The notes: generated by a model not told the origin, from the letters alone. 64,000 bases of DNA from Absicoccus porci (GCF_003725415.1 NZ_RJQC01000002.1:565092-629091), one strand, 5' to 3'; positions 8,079-17,613 are shown, numbered from the stretch's first letter. Made by a program: numbers and translations.

Positions 8079-9245
8079 ATGATTCAATGGTTAATACAAC
8101 GGTATACAAAAGGGCAAGATCCCAATTCACCACATACACGCGATATCGTTGGTCGCATCAGTGGCATTTTAGGTATCTTTCTTAATATATTTTTATTTGT
8201 GATCAAATTTGGCATTGGTACCATTGTTCATTCCATTTCCATTCAGGCCGATGGTATCAATAACTTAACCGATGCAGGTTCCAGCATTGTATCGGTCATT
8301 TCCTTTCATTTTGCGAATAAACCCGCTGATCAAGAACATCCATTTGGACATCAACGCACGGAAACATTGACATCCTTTGTGATTGCGCTGTTTCTATGTG
8401 TATTAGGTTTACGCATGATGGAAGAAAGCGTGCTGAAGATTCAACACCCAAATGCGATTGATTTTCGATGGATCACAGTTTTGATCCTAGTGATTTCTAT
8501 TTGTGTAAAAGGATATATGTATGCCTACAATATGTCCTTATCCAAAAAATATGGATCTTCTTTATTAAAAGCAGTAGCCATGGATGCCATCAGTGACTTA
8601 TTTGGTACCAGTGCGGTATTGCTTTCGACATGTATTTCACCAATGATTTCAATTAATTTAGATGGATATATGGGTGTAATCGTATCCATATTAATTATTT
8701 ATAATGCATTCCAATTAATTAAAGAAACGATGAATGATTTGATTGGAAAGGCACCGGACCCCGCTAAAATTAAAGCCTTAAAAACAATATTGATGGAAAA
8801 TGATAAAATTTTTGGCGTTCATGATGTCATGATCCACGATTATGGTCCTGGTCAAGTCTTTGCGAGTGCACATGTGGAAGTGGATGCAGAAGATAATATT
8901 TTAGATATTCATGATAGCATTGATAATTTGGAACGAATGGTCAAAAAACAACTCCAAATGGAATTGGTCATTCATATGGATCCGGTCAAGATCAATGATC
9001 CTTTAACGAACCAATATCGAAAGTTATTGAAGAATGCCATCAAAGAAATTGATGAAGGATGGACCTTTCATGATTTTCGTATTGTGGATGGACCAACCCA
9101 CACCAATTTAGTCTTTGATTTAGTTGTTCCATTCGATGAAAAAAGATCAGAAAAAGAACTGATTCAAGTATTGAAAGCCCATATGAAAACAGATAAACAA
9201 GTGTATTTGGTCGTGACCATTGATCATCCGATGGCAGGTGCCTGA
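8079..9245 (+). CDS. CDF-family divalent cation exporter
   Basis: The 388-residue protein resembles cation diffusion facilitators, which export zinc, iron or manganese in exchange for protons. After the first membrane helices it has DGINNLTDAGSS, giving the metal site with two aspartates, then HPFGHQRTE, a conserved loop. A C-terminal cytoplasmic domain from about residue 215 contains a ferredoxin-like fold segment (DVMIHDYGPGQVFASAHVEVD) that binds metal and dimerises. Only a weak AGGG precedes ATG 8079. A six-codon reading frame (ATG 8062) overlaps the start as ATGA and may couple translation. The metal cannot be assigned. Confidence 0.9.
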   Translation: MIQWLIQRYTKGQDPNSPHTRDIVGRISGILGIFLNIFLFVIKFGIGTIVHSISIQADGINNLTDAGSSIVSVISFHFANKPADQEHPFGHQRTETLTSFVIALFLCVLGLRMMEESVLKIQHPNAIDFRWITVLILVISICVKGYMYAYNMSLSKKYGSSLLKAVAMDAISDLFGTSAVLLSTCISPMISINLDGYMGVIVSILIIYNAFQLIKETMNDLIGKAPDPAKIKALKTILMENDKIFGVHDVMIHDYGPGQVFASAHVEVDAEDNILDIHDSIDNLERMVKKQLQMELVIHMDPVKINDPLTNQYRKLLKNAIKEIDEGWTFHDFRIVDGPTHTNLVFDLVVPFDEKRSEKELIQVLKAHMKTDKQVYLVVTIDHPMAGA

Positions 9246-9248
9246 TAA

Positions 9249-9280
9249 GAAAAGTTCGGATCTCAGGATTCGGATTTTTC
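9249..9280. terminator. Bidirectional terminator
   Basis: GAAAAGTTCGGATC / GATTCGGATTTTTC forms a 14-bp stem with G-T pairs and a four-base loop, with T-runs readable in either direction. Confidence 0.75.
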
Positions 9281-9335
9281 TTGTGTTTGTATAATGAACA
9301 AATGAATCAAAAATATAAACAAATATGGGAAATTG

Positions 9336-9344
9336 TGGTATGAT
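9336..9344 (+). promoter_or_regulatory. Extended -10 promoter element
   Basis: TGGTATGAT is an extended -10 (TGn-TATGAT) about 24 bases before the start codon of the esterase gene. No clear -35 is visible. Confidence 0.5.
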
Positions 9345-9367
9345 ACTCAGGTCGGGAGGAAAATGAC

Positions 9368-10144
9368 ATGGAGAGATATGTGGAAATCATTCGTGATGGA
9401 TTGACACTTCGAGGTATGATGCATGTTCCAGACGATCTAAGCCAACCCGTTGGTATGGTCATCTTGTTACATGGATTTTGCGATGATCGCAATGAAATTA
9501 ATTTTGTTCATACAGAATTGTCGAAACGACTCTGCAAAGATGGTATCGCGAGTGTACGTTTTGATATGAATGGTAGTGGCGAAAGCGATGGTCGCTTTGA
9601 GGATATGACGGTTTCCAGTGAAATCAAAGATGCTGAAGCCATGTTGGCTTATGTACAAGCCCAAGATTTTGTGGATCCTCACAAAATTGCCTTACATGGA
9701 ACAAGCCTTGGTGGTGCGGTTGCTTCCATGGTAGCTGGTCGTCATAAAGATGAAATCAAAGCATTATCAATGTGGTGTCCAGCACCGGATCTGATTTATA
9801 ATTTGCGAGAACACAAAACCTTATGTGGTACGGATGTATCTGATATTGAACAAATCCAATGTGCGGATGCAGAAGGATTAAAGATGGGCTATGCCTTTTA
9901 TCAAGATTGTTTCCAATTGGATCCATACAAAGATGCCGCACGATTTGATAAAAACGTCAATATTGTGCATGGAGATCAAGATATTACGGCGAGTTGTCAA
10001 TGTTCCTACAAGTACAAAGAAATCTATCAAGATCGAGCCAACTTGTTGATCGTACCAGGAGCAGAACATCGATTTATGTCATTTGCCTATCGAAAAGCAC
10101 GTATGGAAAGTGCTGAAAACTTTTTAAGAAAGGAATTGAAGTAG
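9368..10144 (+). CDS. Alpha/beta hydrolase, cinnamoyl/feruloyl-esterase-like
   Basis: The 258-residue protein has an alpha/beta hydrolase fold. ILLHGFCDDRNE provides the oxyanion loop, HGTSLGGAVA near residue 115 holds the nucleophile serine, GDQD near 205 the aspartate, and GAEHRF near 233 the histidine. The stretch ASVRFDMNGSGESDGRFEDMTV closely follows the pattern of lactobacillal cinnamoyl esterases, which release hydroxycinnamates from plant esters in the gut. No signal peptide, so it is cytoplasmic. A strong GGGAGGA precedes the start. It is followed two bases later by an NhaC-type transporter, with which it forms an operon. The substrate assignment is by resemblance only. Confidence 0.82.
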   Translation: MERYVEIIRDGLTLRGMMHVPDDLSQPVGMVILLHGFCDDRNEINFVHTELSKRLCKDGIASVRFDMNGSGESDGRFEDMTVSSEIKDAEAMLAYVQAQDFVDPHKIALHGTSLGGAVASMVAGRHKDEIKALSMWCPAPDLIYNLREHKTLCGTDVSDIEQIQCADAEGLKMGYAFYQDCFQLDPYKDAARFDKNVNIVHGDQDITASCQCSYKYKEIYQDRANLLIVPGAEHRFMSFAYRKARMESAENFLRKELK

Positions 10145-10145
10145 T

Positions 10146-11543
10146 ATGGAGGAAAGAAAAAAACCATCAACAGCGTTTGCGTTGATTTCATTTTTTGCGA
10201 TCGTATTAGTTTTGATCGTAATGATCAATATTGGTGTCAATACGACCATGTCCGTGTTTGCGGGTGTGATTGTTGCGGTTATCATCACAAAGATTTTAGG
10301 CATTCCTTGGAAAGAAGTGGAAAAATCCATTATTTCTACGGCAGCTGATTGTATGCCAACCTTCTTGATTGTTATCATGGTTGGTATGTTAGTCGGTATC
10401 TGGATGGCCGGCGGAACCGTTCCTAGCTTGATGTATTATGGTATGATGGTCATCTCGCCAAAAATCTTAGTACCATTGGCCTTTGTGTTGTGTGCTTTAA
10501 CATCTGAATTTACCGGAACATCATTTGGTTCGGTTGCCACAATGGGTTTGGCCATGGTCGGCATTGCCTCGACAACCAGTATTCCGATTCCATTGGTTGT
10601 TGGTGCTATCGTTTCAGGGGCATGGTTAGGTGATAAAATGTCACCATTATCCGATACGACCAACTTAGCCAGTGGTGTATCGAAAGTCCCTTTGTATGAT
10701 CATATCCATTCAATGCAGTTTACAACATTGCCTGCCGGTTTAGTCGCATTGATCTTGTTTACGATTGCGGGTCTACATTATAGTGGTGGAGCCATGGATA
10801 TGGCCCAACAGAAATTGATCATGGAGACGTTGTCTAAAAACTTCAATATCAATTTATTGTTGATCTTACCAGCAATCTTAGTTATTTTGGTTTCTGTATT
10901 CAAATTACCATCCTTATTAGGTATGGGCTTGGCTGTATGTGTATCCGTTATTTTTGCGATGTTGTTCCAAGGTGTGAACTTTGTGGATTTGATGAACTTT
11001 GCCTTTAATGGATTCTCCATTAAAACTGGTGTAGCCATCGTCGATCCGATGTTGAATCGTGGTGGTGTGTTATCTATGGCCGAATTGTTGGTAACCTTTA
11101 TGGTTGCTTCTGTTATGGGTGCTATCATTACTTCTACAGGTATCTTGGAAGTCTTAGCACAAAATGTCTTATTGAAGTTTATCAAGAATAAATCCATCTT
11201 GGTCTTGGTTACTTTGATTTATTGCTACATCGTCAATTTCTTGACAGCTGGTGGACAAACCGTATCTATCATTGTGACCGAACAAACGTTTGAATCCACG
11301 TTTGATGATATGAACATTAACCGAAAAGTACTATCACGTACGCTAGAGGATGCTGGTACCTTATCCGCACCAATCGTTCCTTGGGGTGTTGCGACTATCT
11401 ATGTTATGGGTGTATTGGGATGTTCCAATGCGTATATTCCATATGCATGGTTCATCTTCATCGTTCCAATCTTCTCAATGGTCTGTGCCATTACCGGTAT
11501 TGGTATGTGGGATAAAGAAGGAAAACCACTTCGTAGTAAATAA
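10146..11543 (+). CDS. NhaC-family Na+/H+ antiporter
   Basis: The 465-residue protein has about eleven hydrophobic segments and NhaC-type signatures, including EFTGTSFGSVATMG and GAWLGDKMSPLSDTTNLASG. Members exchange sodium for protons, and some exchange malate for lactate. It starts two bases after the esterase gene with AAAGGAA upstream, so the two are cotranscribed. The pairing hints that it might move an organic acid linked to the esterase, but this is speculation. Confidence 0.88.
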   Translation: MEERKKPSTAFALISFFAIVLVLIVMINIGVNTTMSVFAGVIVAVIITKILGIPWKEVEKSIISTAADCMPTFLIVIMVGMLVGIWMAGGTVPSLMYYGMMVISPKILVPLAFVLCALTSEFTGTSFGSVATMGLAMVGIASTTSIPIPLVVGAIVSGAWLGDKMSPLSDTTNLASGVSKVPLYDHIHSMQFTTLPAGLVALILFTIAGLHYSGGAMDMAQQKLIMETLSKNFNINLLLILPAILVILVSVFKLPSLLGMGLAVCVSVIFAMLFQGVNFVDLMNFAFNGFSIKTGVAIVDPMLNRGGVLSMAELLVTFMVASVMGAIITSTGILEVLAQNVLLKFIKNKSILVLVTLIYCYIVNFLTAGGQTVSIIVTEQTFESTFDDMNINRKVLSRTLEDAGTLSAPIVPWGVATIYVMGVLGCSNAYIPYAWFIFIVPIFSMVCAITGIGMWDKEGKPLRSK

Positions 11544-11548
11544 TTTTT

Positions 11549-11579
11549 CAAAAAGAGGGTTGACAGTAAACCCTCTTTT
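11549..11579 (+). terminator. Terminator that also contains the perR -35 box
   Basis: AAAAGAGGGTT / AACCCTCTTTT is a perfect 11-bp stem. Its loop begins with the TTGACA of the following promoter (11560-11565). Confidence 0.85.
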
Positions 11580-11613
11580 GATTATTATAATAACAGTAAT
11601 AGTTACTATTATT
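11560..11613 (+). promoter_or_regulatory. perR promoter and Fur/PerR-type operator
   Basis: TTGACA (11560-11565), a 17-bp spacer and TATTAT (11583-11588) form a good promoter. Immediately downstream, AATAACAGTAA-tag-TTACTATTATT (11589-11613) is an 11-3-11 inverted repeat with one mismatch, AT-rich like PerR boxes. It would cover the transcription start, so autorepression is expected. Confidence 0.7.
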
Positions 11614-11627
11614 GAAAAGGAGAAAAG

Positions 11628-12038
11628 ATGGCAACATTGAAGTATACCCGACAACGGGAAGCAATTTTAGAAAACATCAAACATCGTACAGACCATCCAA
11701 CAGCGGATGATGTGTATCAGGATGTATCTAAGACCTTTCCTAATATTAGTTTGGGTACGGTCTATCGTAACTTATCGGTATTGACTGATTTGGGTGTTAT
11801 TCGTCGATTATCGACAGGCATAGGCGCGGATCATTATGATGGAAATATGATTCCTCATAATCACTTCATCTGCCAAAAGTGTGGACGTGTATATGATATG
11901 GAAGACGATCTGGACGTAACAGAAATACAAAAACGAGCCAGTCGTCACTTCAAAGGTCAGATCACGGGGTGTTCCATTAACTTTTATGGCACGTGTGAGT
12001 CATGCTTAGAAAAATCCCAATCAAGAAATAGAAACTAA
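11628..12038 (+). CDS. perR: Peroxide-sensing Fur-family repressor
   Basis: The 136-residue Fur-family protein has an N-terminal winged helix ([21 protein letters not shown] recognition region) and a C-terminal dimer domain. HYD, PHNHF and VYDME supply the expected His/Asp regulatory metal ligands. An aspartate (not glutamate) in VYDMED favours PerR over Fur. Two CxxC pairs (CQKC, CESC) form the structural zinc site. PerR with iron is inactivated by peroxide through histidine oxidation. The gene lies 14 bases upstream of rubrerythrin, a peroxide-reducing enzyme, which supports the call. AAAAGGAG precedes the start. Confidence 0.88.
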   Translation: MATLKYTRQREAILENIKHRTDHPTADDVYQDVSKTFPNISLGTVYRNLSVLTDLGVIRRLSTGIGADHYDGNMIPHNHFICQKCGRVYDMEDDLDVTEIQKRASRHFKGQITGCSINFYGTCESCLEKSQSRNRN

Positions 12039-12052
12039 AGGAGGAAATTTTT

Positions 12053-12631
12053 ATGGCAAAGTATAAATGTACAGTATGTGGACACATCTATGATGAAGAA
12101 GTAGAAGGTGTAAAATTTGCAGATCTTCCTGCAGATTGGAAATGTCCAACTTGTAAACAACCAAAAGACAAATTCGTATTGGTTGATGAATCCGCTGATC
12201 GTGAATGGGCAGCCGAACATGTTGTTGGTGTTGCGAAAGGTGTAGATCCAGAAATTATTGAAGGATTGCGTGCAAACTTTGAAGGTGAATGCTCTGAAGT
12301 TGGTATGTATTTAGCAATGAGTCGTGTAGCTATGCGTGAAGGATATCCTGAAATTGGTATGTATTATCGTCAAGCTGCATTTGAAGAAGCAGATCATGCC
12401 TCTCGTTTTGCAGAATTGTTAGGTGAAGTTGTAACCGATTCGACAAAGAAGAATTTGGAACTTCGTGTGGAAGCTGAATATGGTGCAACCGAAGGTAAAT
12501 TCGAATTGGCTAAGAAAGCAAAACAACTTAATTTGGATGCTATTCATGATACTGTTCATGAAATGGCTCGTGACGAAGCTCGTCATGGTAAAGCATTCGA
12601 AGGCTTGTTGAAACGTTATTTCGGTGAATAA
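12053..12631 (+). CDS. rbr: Reverse rubrerythrin
   Basis: The 192-residue protein reduces hydrogen peroxide in anaerobes. Here the rubredoxin-like iron site is at the N-terminus ([11 protein letters not shown] and [11 protein letters not shown], residues about 5-42), followed by a ferritin-like di-iron domain with [24 protein letters not shown] and [11 protein letters not shown]. This domain order is the reverse of classical rubrerythrin. A strong AAAGGAGG precedes ATG 12053, fitting high expression. Cotranscribed with perR, so derepressed by peroxide. Confidence 0.95.
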   Translation: MAKYKCTVCGHIYDEEVEGVKFADLPADWKCPTCKQPKDKFVLVDESADREWAAEHVVGVAKGVDPEIIEGLRANFEGECSEVGMYLAMSRVAMREGYPEIGMYYRQAAFEEADHASRFAELLGEVVTDSTKKNLELRVEAEYGATEGKFELAKKAKQLNLDAIHDTVHEMARDEARHGKAFEGLLKRYFGE

Positions 12632-12657
12632 AATATATTTAAATCGAATCTAAATCA

Positions 12658-12694
12658 AATAGCTGAGCTATCATGAATAGCTCAGTTATTTTTT
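12658..12694 (+). terminator. Rho-independent terminator
   Basis: AATAGCTGAGCTAT / ATAGCTCAGTTATT stem, then a run of T, ends the perR-rbr operon. Confidence 0.88.
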
Positions 12695-12797
12695 AATACA
12701 TGTAAAATCACATAAAAGCAGAATTAGGAGCGTAAACTTATTTAAGAGAAAGATAACTTTAGTTGATCGTATTAAAGTGTATGAAGAGGGAAAGACA

Positions 12798-13789
12798 ATG
12801 AAAATGAACAAAGGGAGCTAAAACCTATTCACAAGTTTTTTAGTTGTTGTGATGTTTTTTGGCATTTTGACTTCGAATTCAATTCCATTACAAGCTGAGT
12901 CATCAGAAGATCAAACAATAGAGACATCCAATCAAGATGTATCCTCTCATTTTCATGCTGTGATTACTACAAATAATGATACGTTTGAATCTGGTACAAA
13001 CGCCATTGTCTCGGTTCGTTACACATTGGATCAAGCAAGTACATCATCAGGCGATTAAATTTTGGAATAGCAATGGATTTGCACAAAATGAAATTCATTT
13101 GATTGATCATTTAGATTCGTATGTTAAATATCTATGTGCGGAATCTAATGAGCATTTTTCGATTCAACAAGTTGCTTCAGATCTGTAAGCTATAAAGATT
13201 ACAAATATAAAGAAAATCGATGGATATTTAACAACTTATGTACGATTTGGTGTGGATATGATAAATGTACCTGTTGGATATACAGTACAAGGATTATCCG
13301 GAACGGATAATGAATATACAGTAACTGTGACACCACAATTGGAATATGATGCATCCGGGAAAGAAACAGGACGAATTCTCGCAAATCCAACCTATCAGAA
13401 AAACGAAAGTAGATGGCATCACATTCAATAACCAAATGGCGACAACTTCAATTGCTATTTCCAAGAAATAGGATGACAATAACAACCAAGATGGCAAACG
13501 CGCCAAAGAGGTTACGGTACATCTGTTGGCCGATGGCAAAGATACGAACAAGGCCGTCAAGCTGAACAGTGAGAACAAGATGGATTGCTATTCGACTTCC
13601 ATCAGCGAGGATGCGAATGATGGCTTTATCATCACAAATAAACATATAGTTGCTAGTGCATCTGTAAAAGAAAAACCAACCAAGCAAAAGAGTACACAGA
13701 CGGGTGTAGAAATGGATATCCGTGTGTATTTCATGATGACAATTTTACCATTATTAGGTATCATCCTGTTAATGCGCAGGTATTACTAA
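12798..13789 (+). pseudogene. Decayed Cna-B-type surface protein gene
   Basis: From ATG 12798 the frame reads MKMNKGS, then TAA, then NLFTSFLVVVMFFGILTSNS and LQAESSED, a signal peptide interrupted by an in-frame stop. The frame continues to YTLDQASTSSGD, then stops at 13058. Further frames carry fragments to about 13430. The 3' part (from about 13460) reads DDNNNQDGKRAKEVTVHLLADG, then SISEDANDGFIITN, a Cna-B domain end. It then has QTGVEMDI, a hydrophobic helix and RRYY, a cell-wall-sorting-like tail. Several stops and frame changes show the gene is dead. The intact neighbour at 13988 has the same tail design. Confidence 0.8.
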
Positions 13790-13809
13790 TTCTTACAATA
13801 TCAATTCTA

Positions 13810-13844
13810 AAAAGGTATCGAACGAAATGTTTGATACCTTTTTT
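13810..13844 (+). terminator. Rho-independent terminator
   Basis: AAAAGGTATC / GATACCTTTT stem with T-run after the decayed surface-protein gene. The following 140 bases up to the next start are very AT-rich promoter DNA. Confidence 0.85.
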
Positions 13845-13987
13845 CATGTGTTATAAATAGACATATTTAAATAAATATAATTAAATGTTAAAAATTAAAT
13901 TGATTTATTTAAAAAGTACAAAAAATTAATTATAACGATATATTTAAGATGAATAAATAAAATTTATTCTAGAAAGGAGAGAGATTT

Positions 13988-16426
13988 ATGTGTATTCATA
14001 AGAAAGCAGTATGGAAATGGATGTGGATGAGTTGTTTTGCGTTCGTTTTTGTTTGTGCTTGTCATATATTTACTTTAACTATTTTTGCAGAAGAAGTCAG
14101 TCCAGAACCTGTACAAACTGAGACTGAAGTTGTCGACAATACGGCTGTTACAGATGAAAAGACTATGCCAACAGCGGGTGCGTTAGATACACCAATGAAA
14201 GATACACCCGTACAAAATGTTACGGAGTTGTATTTAAATGGACAAACTGTAAATGATACGAATGATGGAACAAGCATTGAAAAGGCTTTGAAGACATTCG
14301 AGAAAGCACGTGAAAAAGCAACGTCTATCCAAACAGTAAATACAATTTATGTGACGGATACGGTTGACATTAGCGGAGATGTTTCGTTGAAAGGAACGAA
14401 TGCGATAATAAAACGTCATCCGAATTTTAATGGATACTTGTTTAATGTAAAGGGAACAGCTACTCTTTCAGGTATCACGGTTGATGGAAACAGTGAAAAT
14501 TGTCCCAATACCGAAAAATCATTAATTAAAGTTTTGTATAATCAACAGTTGAATATTCAAGATGGCGCCATTCTCCAAAACAATAAGATCAAGCGTCCGA
14601 ATGGACCTATTTACCGTGCAGAAGGTGGTGCTATCTATGCGGAATTAAGCACTATCAATATGATGGGTGGTATCATTCAGAACAATCAAGCTTGTTATGG
14701 TGGTGGCATCTTGTTGAATTTTGCAGTTTTAAATATGTCGGGTGCTACCATTCGCAATAATTCAGCAGTTGATGGTAAAATAGGCGGATTTGATGGAGAT
14801 ACTGTTGGTTGTGGCGGCGGCATTGGAGCCTATGTACAGGGCATGGTTGTCAGTGATCGTGATAAATCCCAAACGGTGATCAATTTAAGTGGTGGGTTGA
14901 TTCAGGATAATAATTCGGAAGGCCCTGGTGGTGGTATCTCATTGGGGTATTTACAAGCAAGTAATGGTCAAAATATTTTAAATATGACTGGTGGTCGAAT
15001 TGATGGGAATCGATCAGGCGGTTGTGGCGGTGGCATTTTTGTCCAAGCCGGATATAGTGAATCTTATGGCGGACCATCTTATTCCGTAGCAACGATTACT
15101 GGCGGCTATATCACAAATAACCAAATGCTCGGTACCAATCACAAAGATAATGTTTTGTTTGGCGGCGGCATCTATGTGAATGGATACTCCAAAATGAACA
15201 AAGCTTTTCATGATGGTGTCTTACAATTAAATAATGCGATCATTACAGATAATACAGCTACACTTGATGGTGGTGGCTATGCAGCTTGTCCTGTATCTAT
15301 CACAAAAATATACTTGAAAAACGGTGTAGCATTGTATGGAAATCAAGCAAAAAATGCGAATGAAATTTATATTTTGGCTTCATCGACGATGGGGGCTCAT
15401 TCAGGAAATCCAAAATTTTCCATTATGAACGCAATGTTAGGTGGACATCCATATTATTGGAAATATCAAGATGGCACTTTAGTACCACAAGATAAATTAG
15501 AAGGTAGTTTAATTGGTCTCTTTAGTGAATCCTTATCTTTGCATACAGATGAGCTGGCAGATGCGATGGCCTCTTCCTTAGCAAAGGTTTGGATAACAGG
15601 AAACACTTCCACTACTCGTGGTGGTATTGGTTCCAATGGATTGGTCACTATGGGAGATGTAGACACAACATCCATTGCAGTAGAGAAACAATGGGATGAT
15701 CAAAATGAGCCAGAAAAAAGACCATCTTTAGTAGAGTTGGACTTATATCGAACCGATGATTTGAATGAAGAAATTTTTGTTGGTTATGGGTATATAAAAG
15801 CAGATGAAAATGGTCAATGGCATTATGTATTTACAAATTTACCAACACAAACAGCAACAGGATCAAATTATCACTATAGAGTCAAGGAAAAGTCATTGGA
15901 AGGCTATATGTATACAGTCGAGGGAAATGAAAAAGACGGCTATCTTTTGACAAACCATCTTTCTACACAAATTCATGTACAAAAGGTTTGGAATGGAAAA
16001 AAAGCCGATTTCGTGAAGGTGGAATTGTTGGCGAATGGACAAAGAACAAATGTATTTATCACATTACATGCAGAAAACCAATGGACAGGATCGTTTGTAG
16101 ATCTAAAAAAATATGATGAAAATGGGCAAAGAATCCAATATACAATTTATGAAGAAATAAACAATGATGTATACGAAACTTCCATTAGTGGAAATATGGA
16201 AGAAGGATTCATTATCACAAATATCGAAAAGAAAAAAGAAATAGAAAGTCCAAAACAACAAGAAAACAAAAAAACAAATGTTCCTCAAACATCTAAACAA
16301 GTCTCAACCACTGTACAAACAAGTACCCGTATGGACATTACAGCCTATGAAAGCTTAATCGTGATGACTGGATTGGGTATCTACTTCCTAATGAAACAGA
16401 AGTATTCAAAACAGAAATGTAAATAA
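13988..16426 (+). CDS. Cell-surface beta-helix protein with Cna-B domains
   Basis: The 812-residue protein begins with a signal peptide (charged start, hydrophobic stretch, cleavage near FAEEVS). Residues about 75-540 form a right-handed beta-helix, with repeats of NMxGGxIxxN and glycine-rich GGGI turns as in polymorphic membrane protein-like adhesins. Two Cna-B-like domains follow (IAVEKQWDDQNEPEKRPSLV; IHVQKVWNGKKADFVKVELL, ending GFIITN). The tail has VPQTS, VQTSTRMDI, a hydrophobic helix and lysines. No LPXTG is present, so anchoring may use an unusual QT-type sorting signal. GAAAGGAGAG precedes ATG 13988. Probable adhesin or surface-display protein; ligand unknown. Confidence 0.85.
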   Translation: MCIHKKAVWKWMWMSCFAFVFVCACHIFTLTIFAEEVSPEPVQTETEVVDNTAVTDEKTMPTAGALDTPMKDTPVQNVTELYLNGQTVNDTNDGTSIEKALKTFEKAREKATSIQTVNTIYVTDTVDISGDVSLKGTNAIIKRHPNFNGYLFNVKGTATLSGITVDGNSENCPNTEKSLIKVLYNQQLNIQDGAILQNNKIKRPNGPIYRAEGGAIYAELSTINMMGGIIQNNQACYGGGILLNFAVLNMSGATIRNNSAVDGKIGGFDGDTVGCGGGIGAYVQGMVVSDRDKSQTVINLSGGLIQDNNSEGPGGGISLGYLQASNGQNILNMTGGRIDGNRSGGCGGGIFVQAGYSESYGGPSYSVATITGGYITNNQMLGTNHKDNVLFGGGIYVNGYSKMNKAFHDGVLQLNNAIITDNTATLDGGGYAACPVSITKIYLKNGVALYGNQAKNANEIYILASSTMGAHSGNPKFSIMNAMLGGHPYYWKYQDGTLVPQDKLEGSLIGLFSESLSLHTDELADAMASSLAKVWITGNTSTTRGGIGSNGLVTMGDVDTTSIAVEKQWDDQNEPEKRPSLVELDLYRTDDLNEEIFVGYGYIKADENGQWHYVFTNLPTQTATGSNYHYRVKEKSLEGYMYTVEGNEKDGYLLTNHLSTQIHVQKVWNGKKADFVKVELLANGQRTNVFITLHAENQWTGSFVDLKKYDENGQRIQYTIYEEINNDVYETSISGNMEEGFIITNIEKKKEIESPKQQENKKTNVPQTSKQVSTTVQTSTRMDITAYESLIVMTGLGIYFLMKQKYSKQKCK

Positions 16427-16437
16427 ACAAATTCATA

Positions 16438-16470
16438 AACGATAGTGGCGAAAAACCACTATCGTTTTTT
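16438..16470. terminator. Terminator between convergent genes
   Basis: AACGATAGTGG / CCACTATCGTT perfect stem with TTTTTT on the plus strand; a weaker T-rich tail on the minus strand. Confidence 0.85.
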
Positions 16471-17053
16471 AGTTGCAAGAAAACTCATCTGGTAATACAT
16501 ATCGATCTTCACTGGTTGCTACACCACCCGACTTCACAACCGTGATATACAAGGTTTTTTTGCCATCTCGTAAAGTGATATAGGTATAGGTATTATGAGC
16601 CAATGGATTGGTAATATCATATTTTTGATCTTTATAATAGAGATACATATGACCATCTATTTTTTCCGTTGATACCATGTTTTCCTGATCTTCCATGATT
16701 TCTTCTGGAGTTAAAGCACGGGAATGACCTTGTGTATCAATGGCTACACCACCTCCACTTTGTATGGCTTTTCCATTTGGATCCTTGATTGAGTAGGTTC
16801 CATTATTCTCATCGATTGTCAACGTTGCATCCGTCAATTCTCCATGCATCCATATTTGAATCGTTCTTTGTATGCCGCCAATATTTGCTGCATAAATGGT
16901 CGAAGTTCCTATGATCAGGACCATGAATGCCCCCGCAAATGCCCATTTTTTTGACCACTTTGCTGTTTTTCTATTCTCTAACTGTACCATAAAATCAGGT
17001 GATGTATGTAACGATGAAAAAGCGCGTTTATACCATTCTTTATTCGTCATCAT
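16469..17053 (-). CDS. Membrane-anchored anti-sigma-like protein
   Basis: The 194-residue protein has a cytoplasmic N-terminus of about 35 residues, one membrane helix (WAFAGAFMVLIIGTSTIYAA) and an outer domain of about 135 residues. This topology and its overlap with the ECF sigma factor gene (14 bases) suggest that it binds and restrains that sigma factor. No known zinc-binding anti-sigma motif (HxxxCxxC) is present, so the mechanism is not clear. The outer part has a charged stretch SIKDPNGKAIQSGGG and no recognised domain. Confidence 0.65.
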   Translation of the reverse strand: MMTNKEWYKRAFSSLHTSPDFMVQLENRKTAKWSKKWAFAGAFMVLIIGTSTIYAANIGGIQRTIQIWMHGELTDATLTIDENNGTYSIKDPNGKAIQSGGGVAIDTQGHSRALTPEEIMEDQENMVSTEKIDGHMYLYYKDQKYDITNPLAHNTYTYITLRDGKKTLYITVVKSGGVATSEDRYVLPDEFSCN

Positions 17054-17522
17054 GCCAATCCTCCTTTAATTTATCTTTCAACATGCGTCTCGCGCGAAGC
17101 AAACGGTTTTTAACAGCACTGGGTGTAGCCCGTACCAATTGACTGATTTCATTGACGGAATAGTCTTCATAATAGTACAAATGAATCACAATTCGATATT
17201 TTGTTGGTAAGGATAAAACCGCCTTTATTAATCTTTGATCATCGGATATCTGAGGGGATGTACCCCACATAGAATCAGGTAAAGATACACGCTTTTGTGA
17301 CCAGAACGATATTCTTATATTTTTGGCTTTATTGATTGCAGTTCGTAAAAGCCACGCTTTGATATGTTCTTCGTTTTCAAAATCACGTGTTGTCACTATA
17401 TATTGATAAAATGTTTCTTGGACGATATCTTCTGCATCGGCTACATTTCGAGTAATACTAAAAGCCGTACGAAAGATGCAGTCTTTATAGGCTGGTACCA
17501 AATCATCAATTGGAATCTTCAT
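17040..17522 (-). CDS. ECF-type RNA polymerase sigma factor
   Basis: The 160-residue protein has sigma region 2 (DAEDIVQETFYQYI near residue 30, then INKAKNI) and region 4 (LPTKYRIVIHLYYYEDYSVNEISQLV, with the helix-turn-helix ATPSAVKNRLLRARRMLK). ECF sigma factors direct RNA polymerase to stress or envelope genes. ATG 17522 follows GGAGGAG and is the likely start; a longer frame to 17618 runs through the terminator and promoter and is rejected. It is followed by a membrane protein that overlaps its end and is the likely anti-sigma partner. Confidence 0.92.
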   Translation of the reverse strand: MKIPIDDLVPAYKDCIFRTAFSITRNVADAEDIVQETFYQYIVTTRDFENEEHIKAWLLRTAINKAKNIRISFWSQKRVSLPDSMWGTSPQISDDQRLIKAVLSLPTKYRIVIHLYYYEDYSVNEISQLVRATPSAVKNRLLRARRMLKDKLKEDWHDDE

Positions 17523-17585
17523 TGTCTCTCCTCCATATTTAAAGGTCCTTTCACTATATATACAAATCAAGTTGTATTTGGTCTC

Positions 17586-17613
17586 AAAAAAACAGCCCTT
17601 TTTTGGGCTGTTA
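17586..17613 (-). terminator. Rho-independent terminator of pgeF
   Basis: On the minus strand AACAGCCC-AAAAAA-GGGCTGTT is followed by seven T. The pgeF stop codon TAA is the start of the hairpin. Confidence 0.9.

Noticed and set aside
12976..13188. 70-residue gene inside the decayed surface-protein region
   Set aside because: No signal or ribosome site; it is a fragment of the broken gene in another frame.
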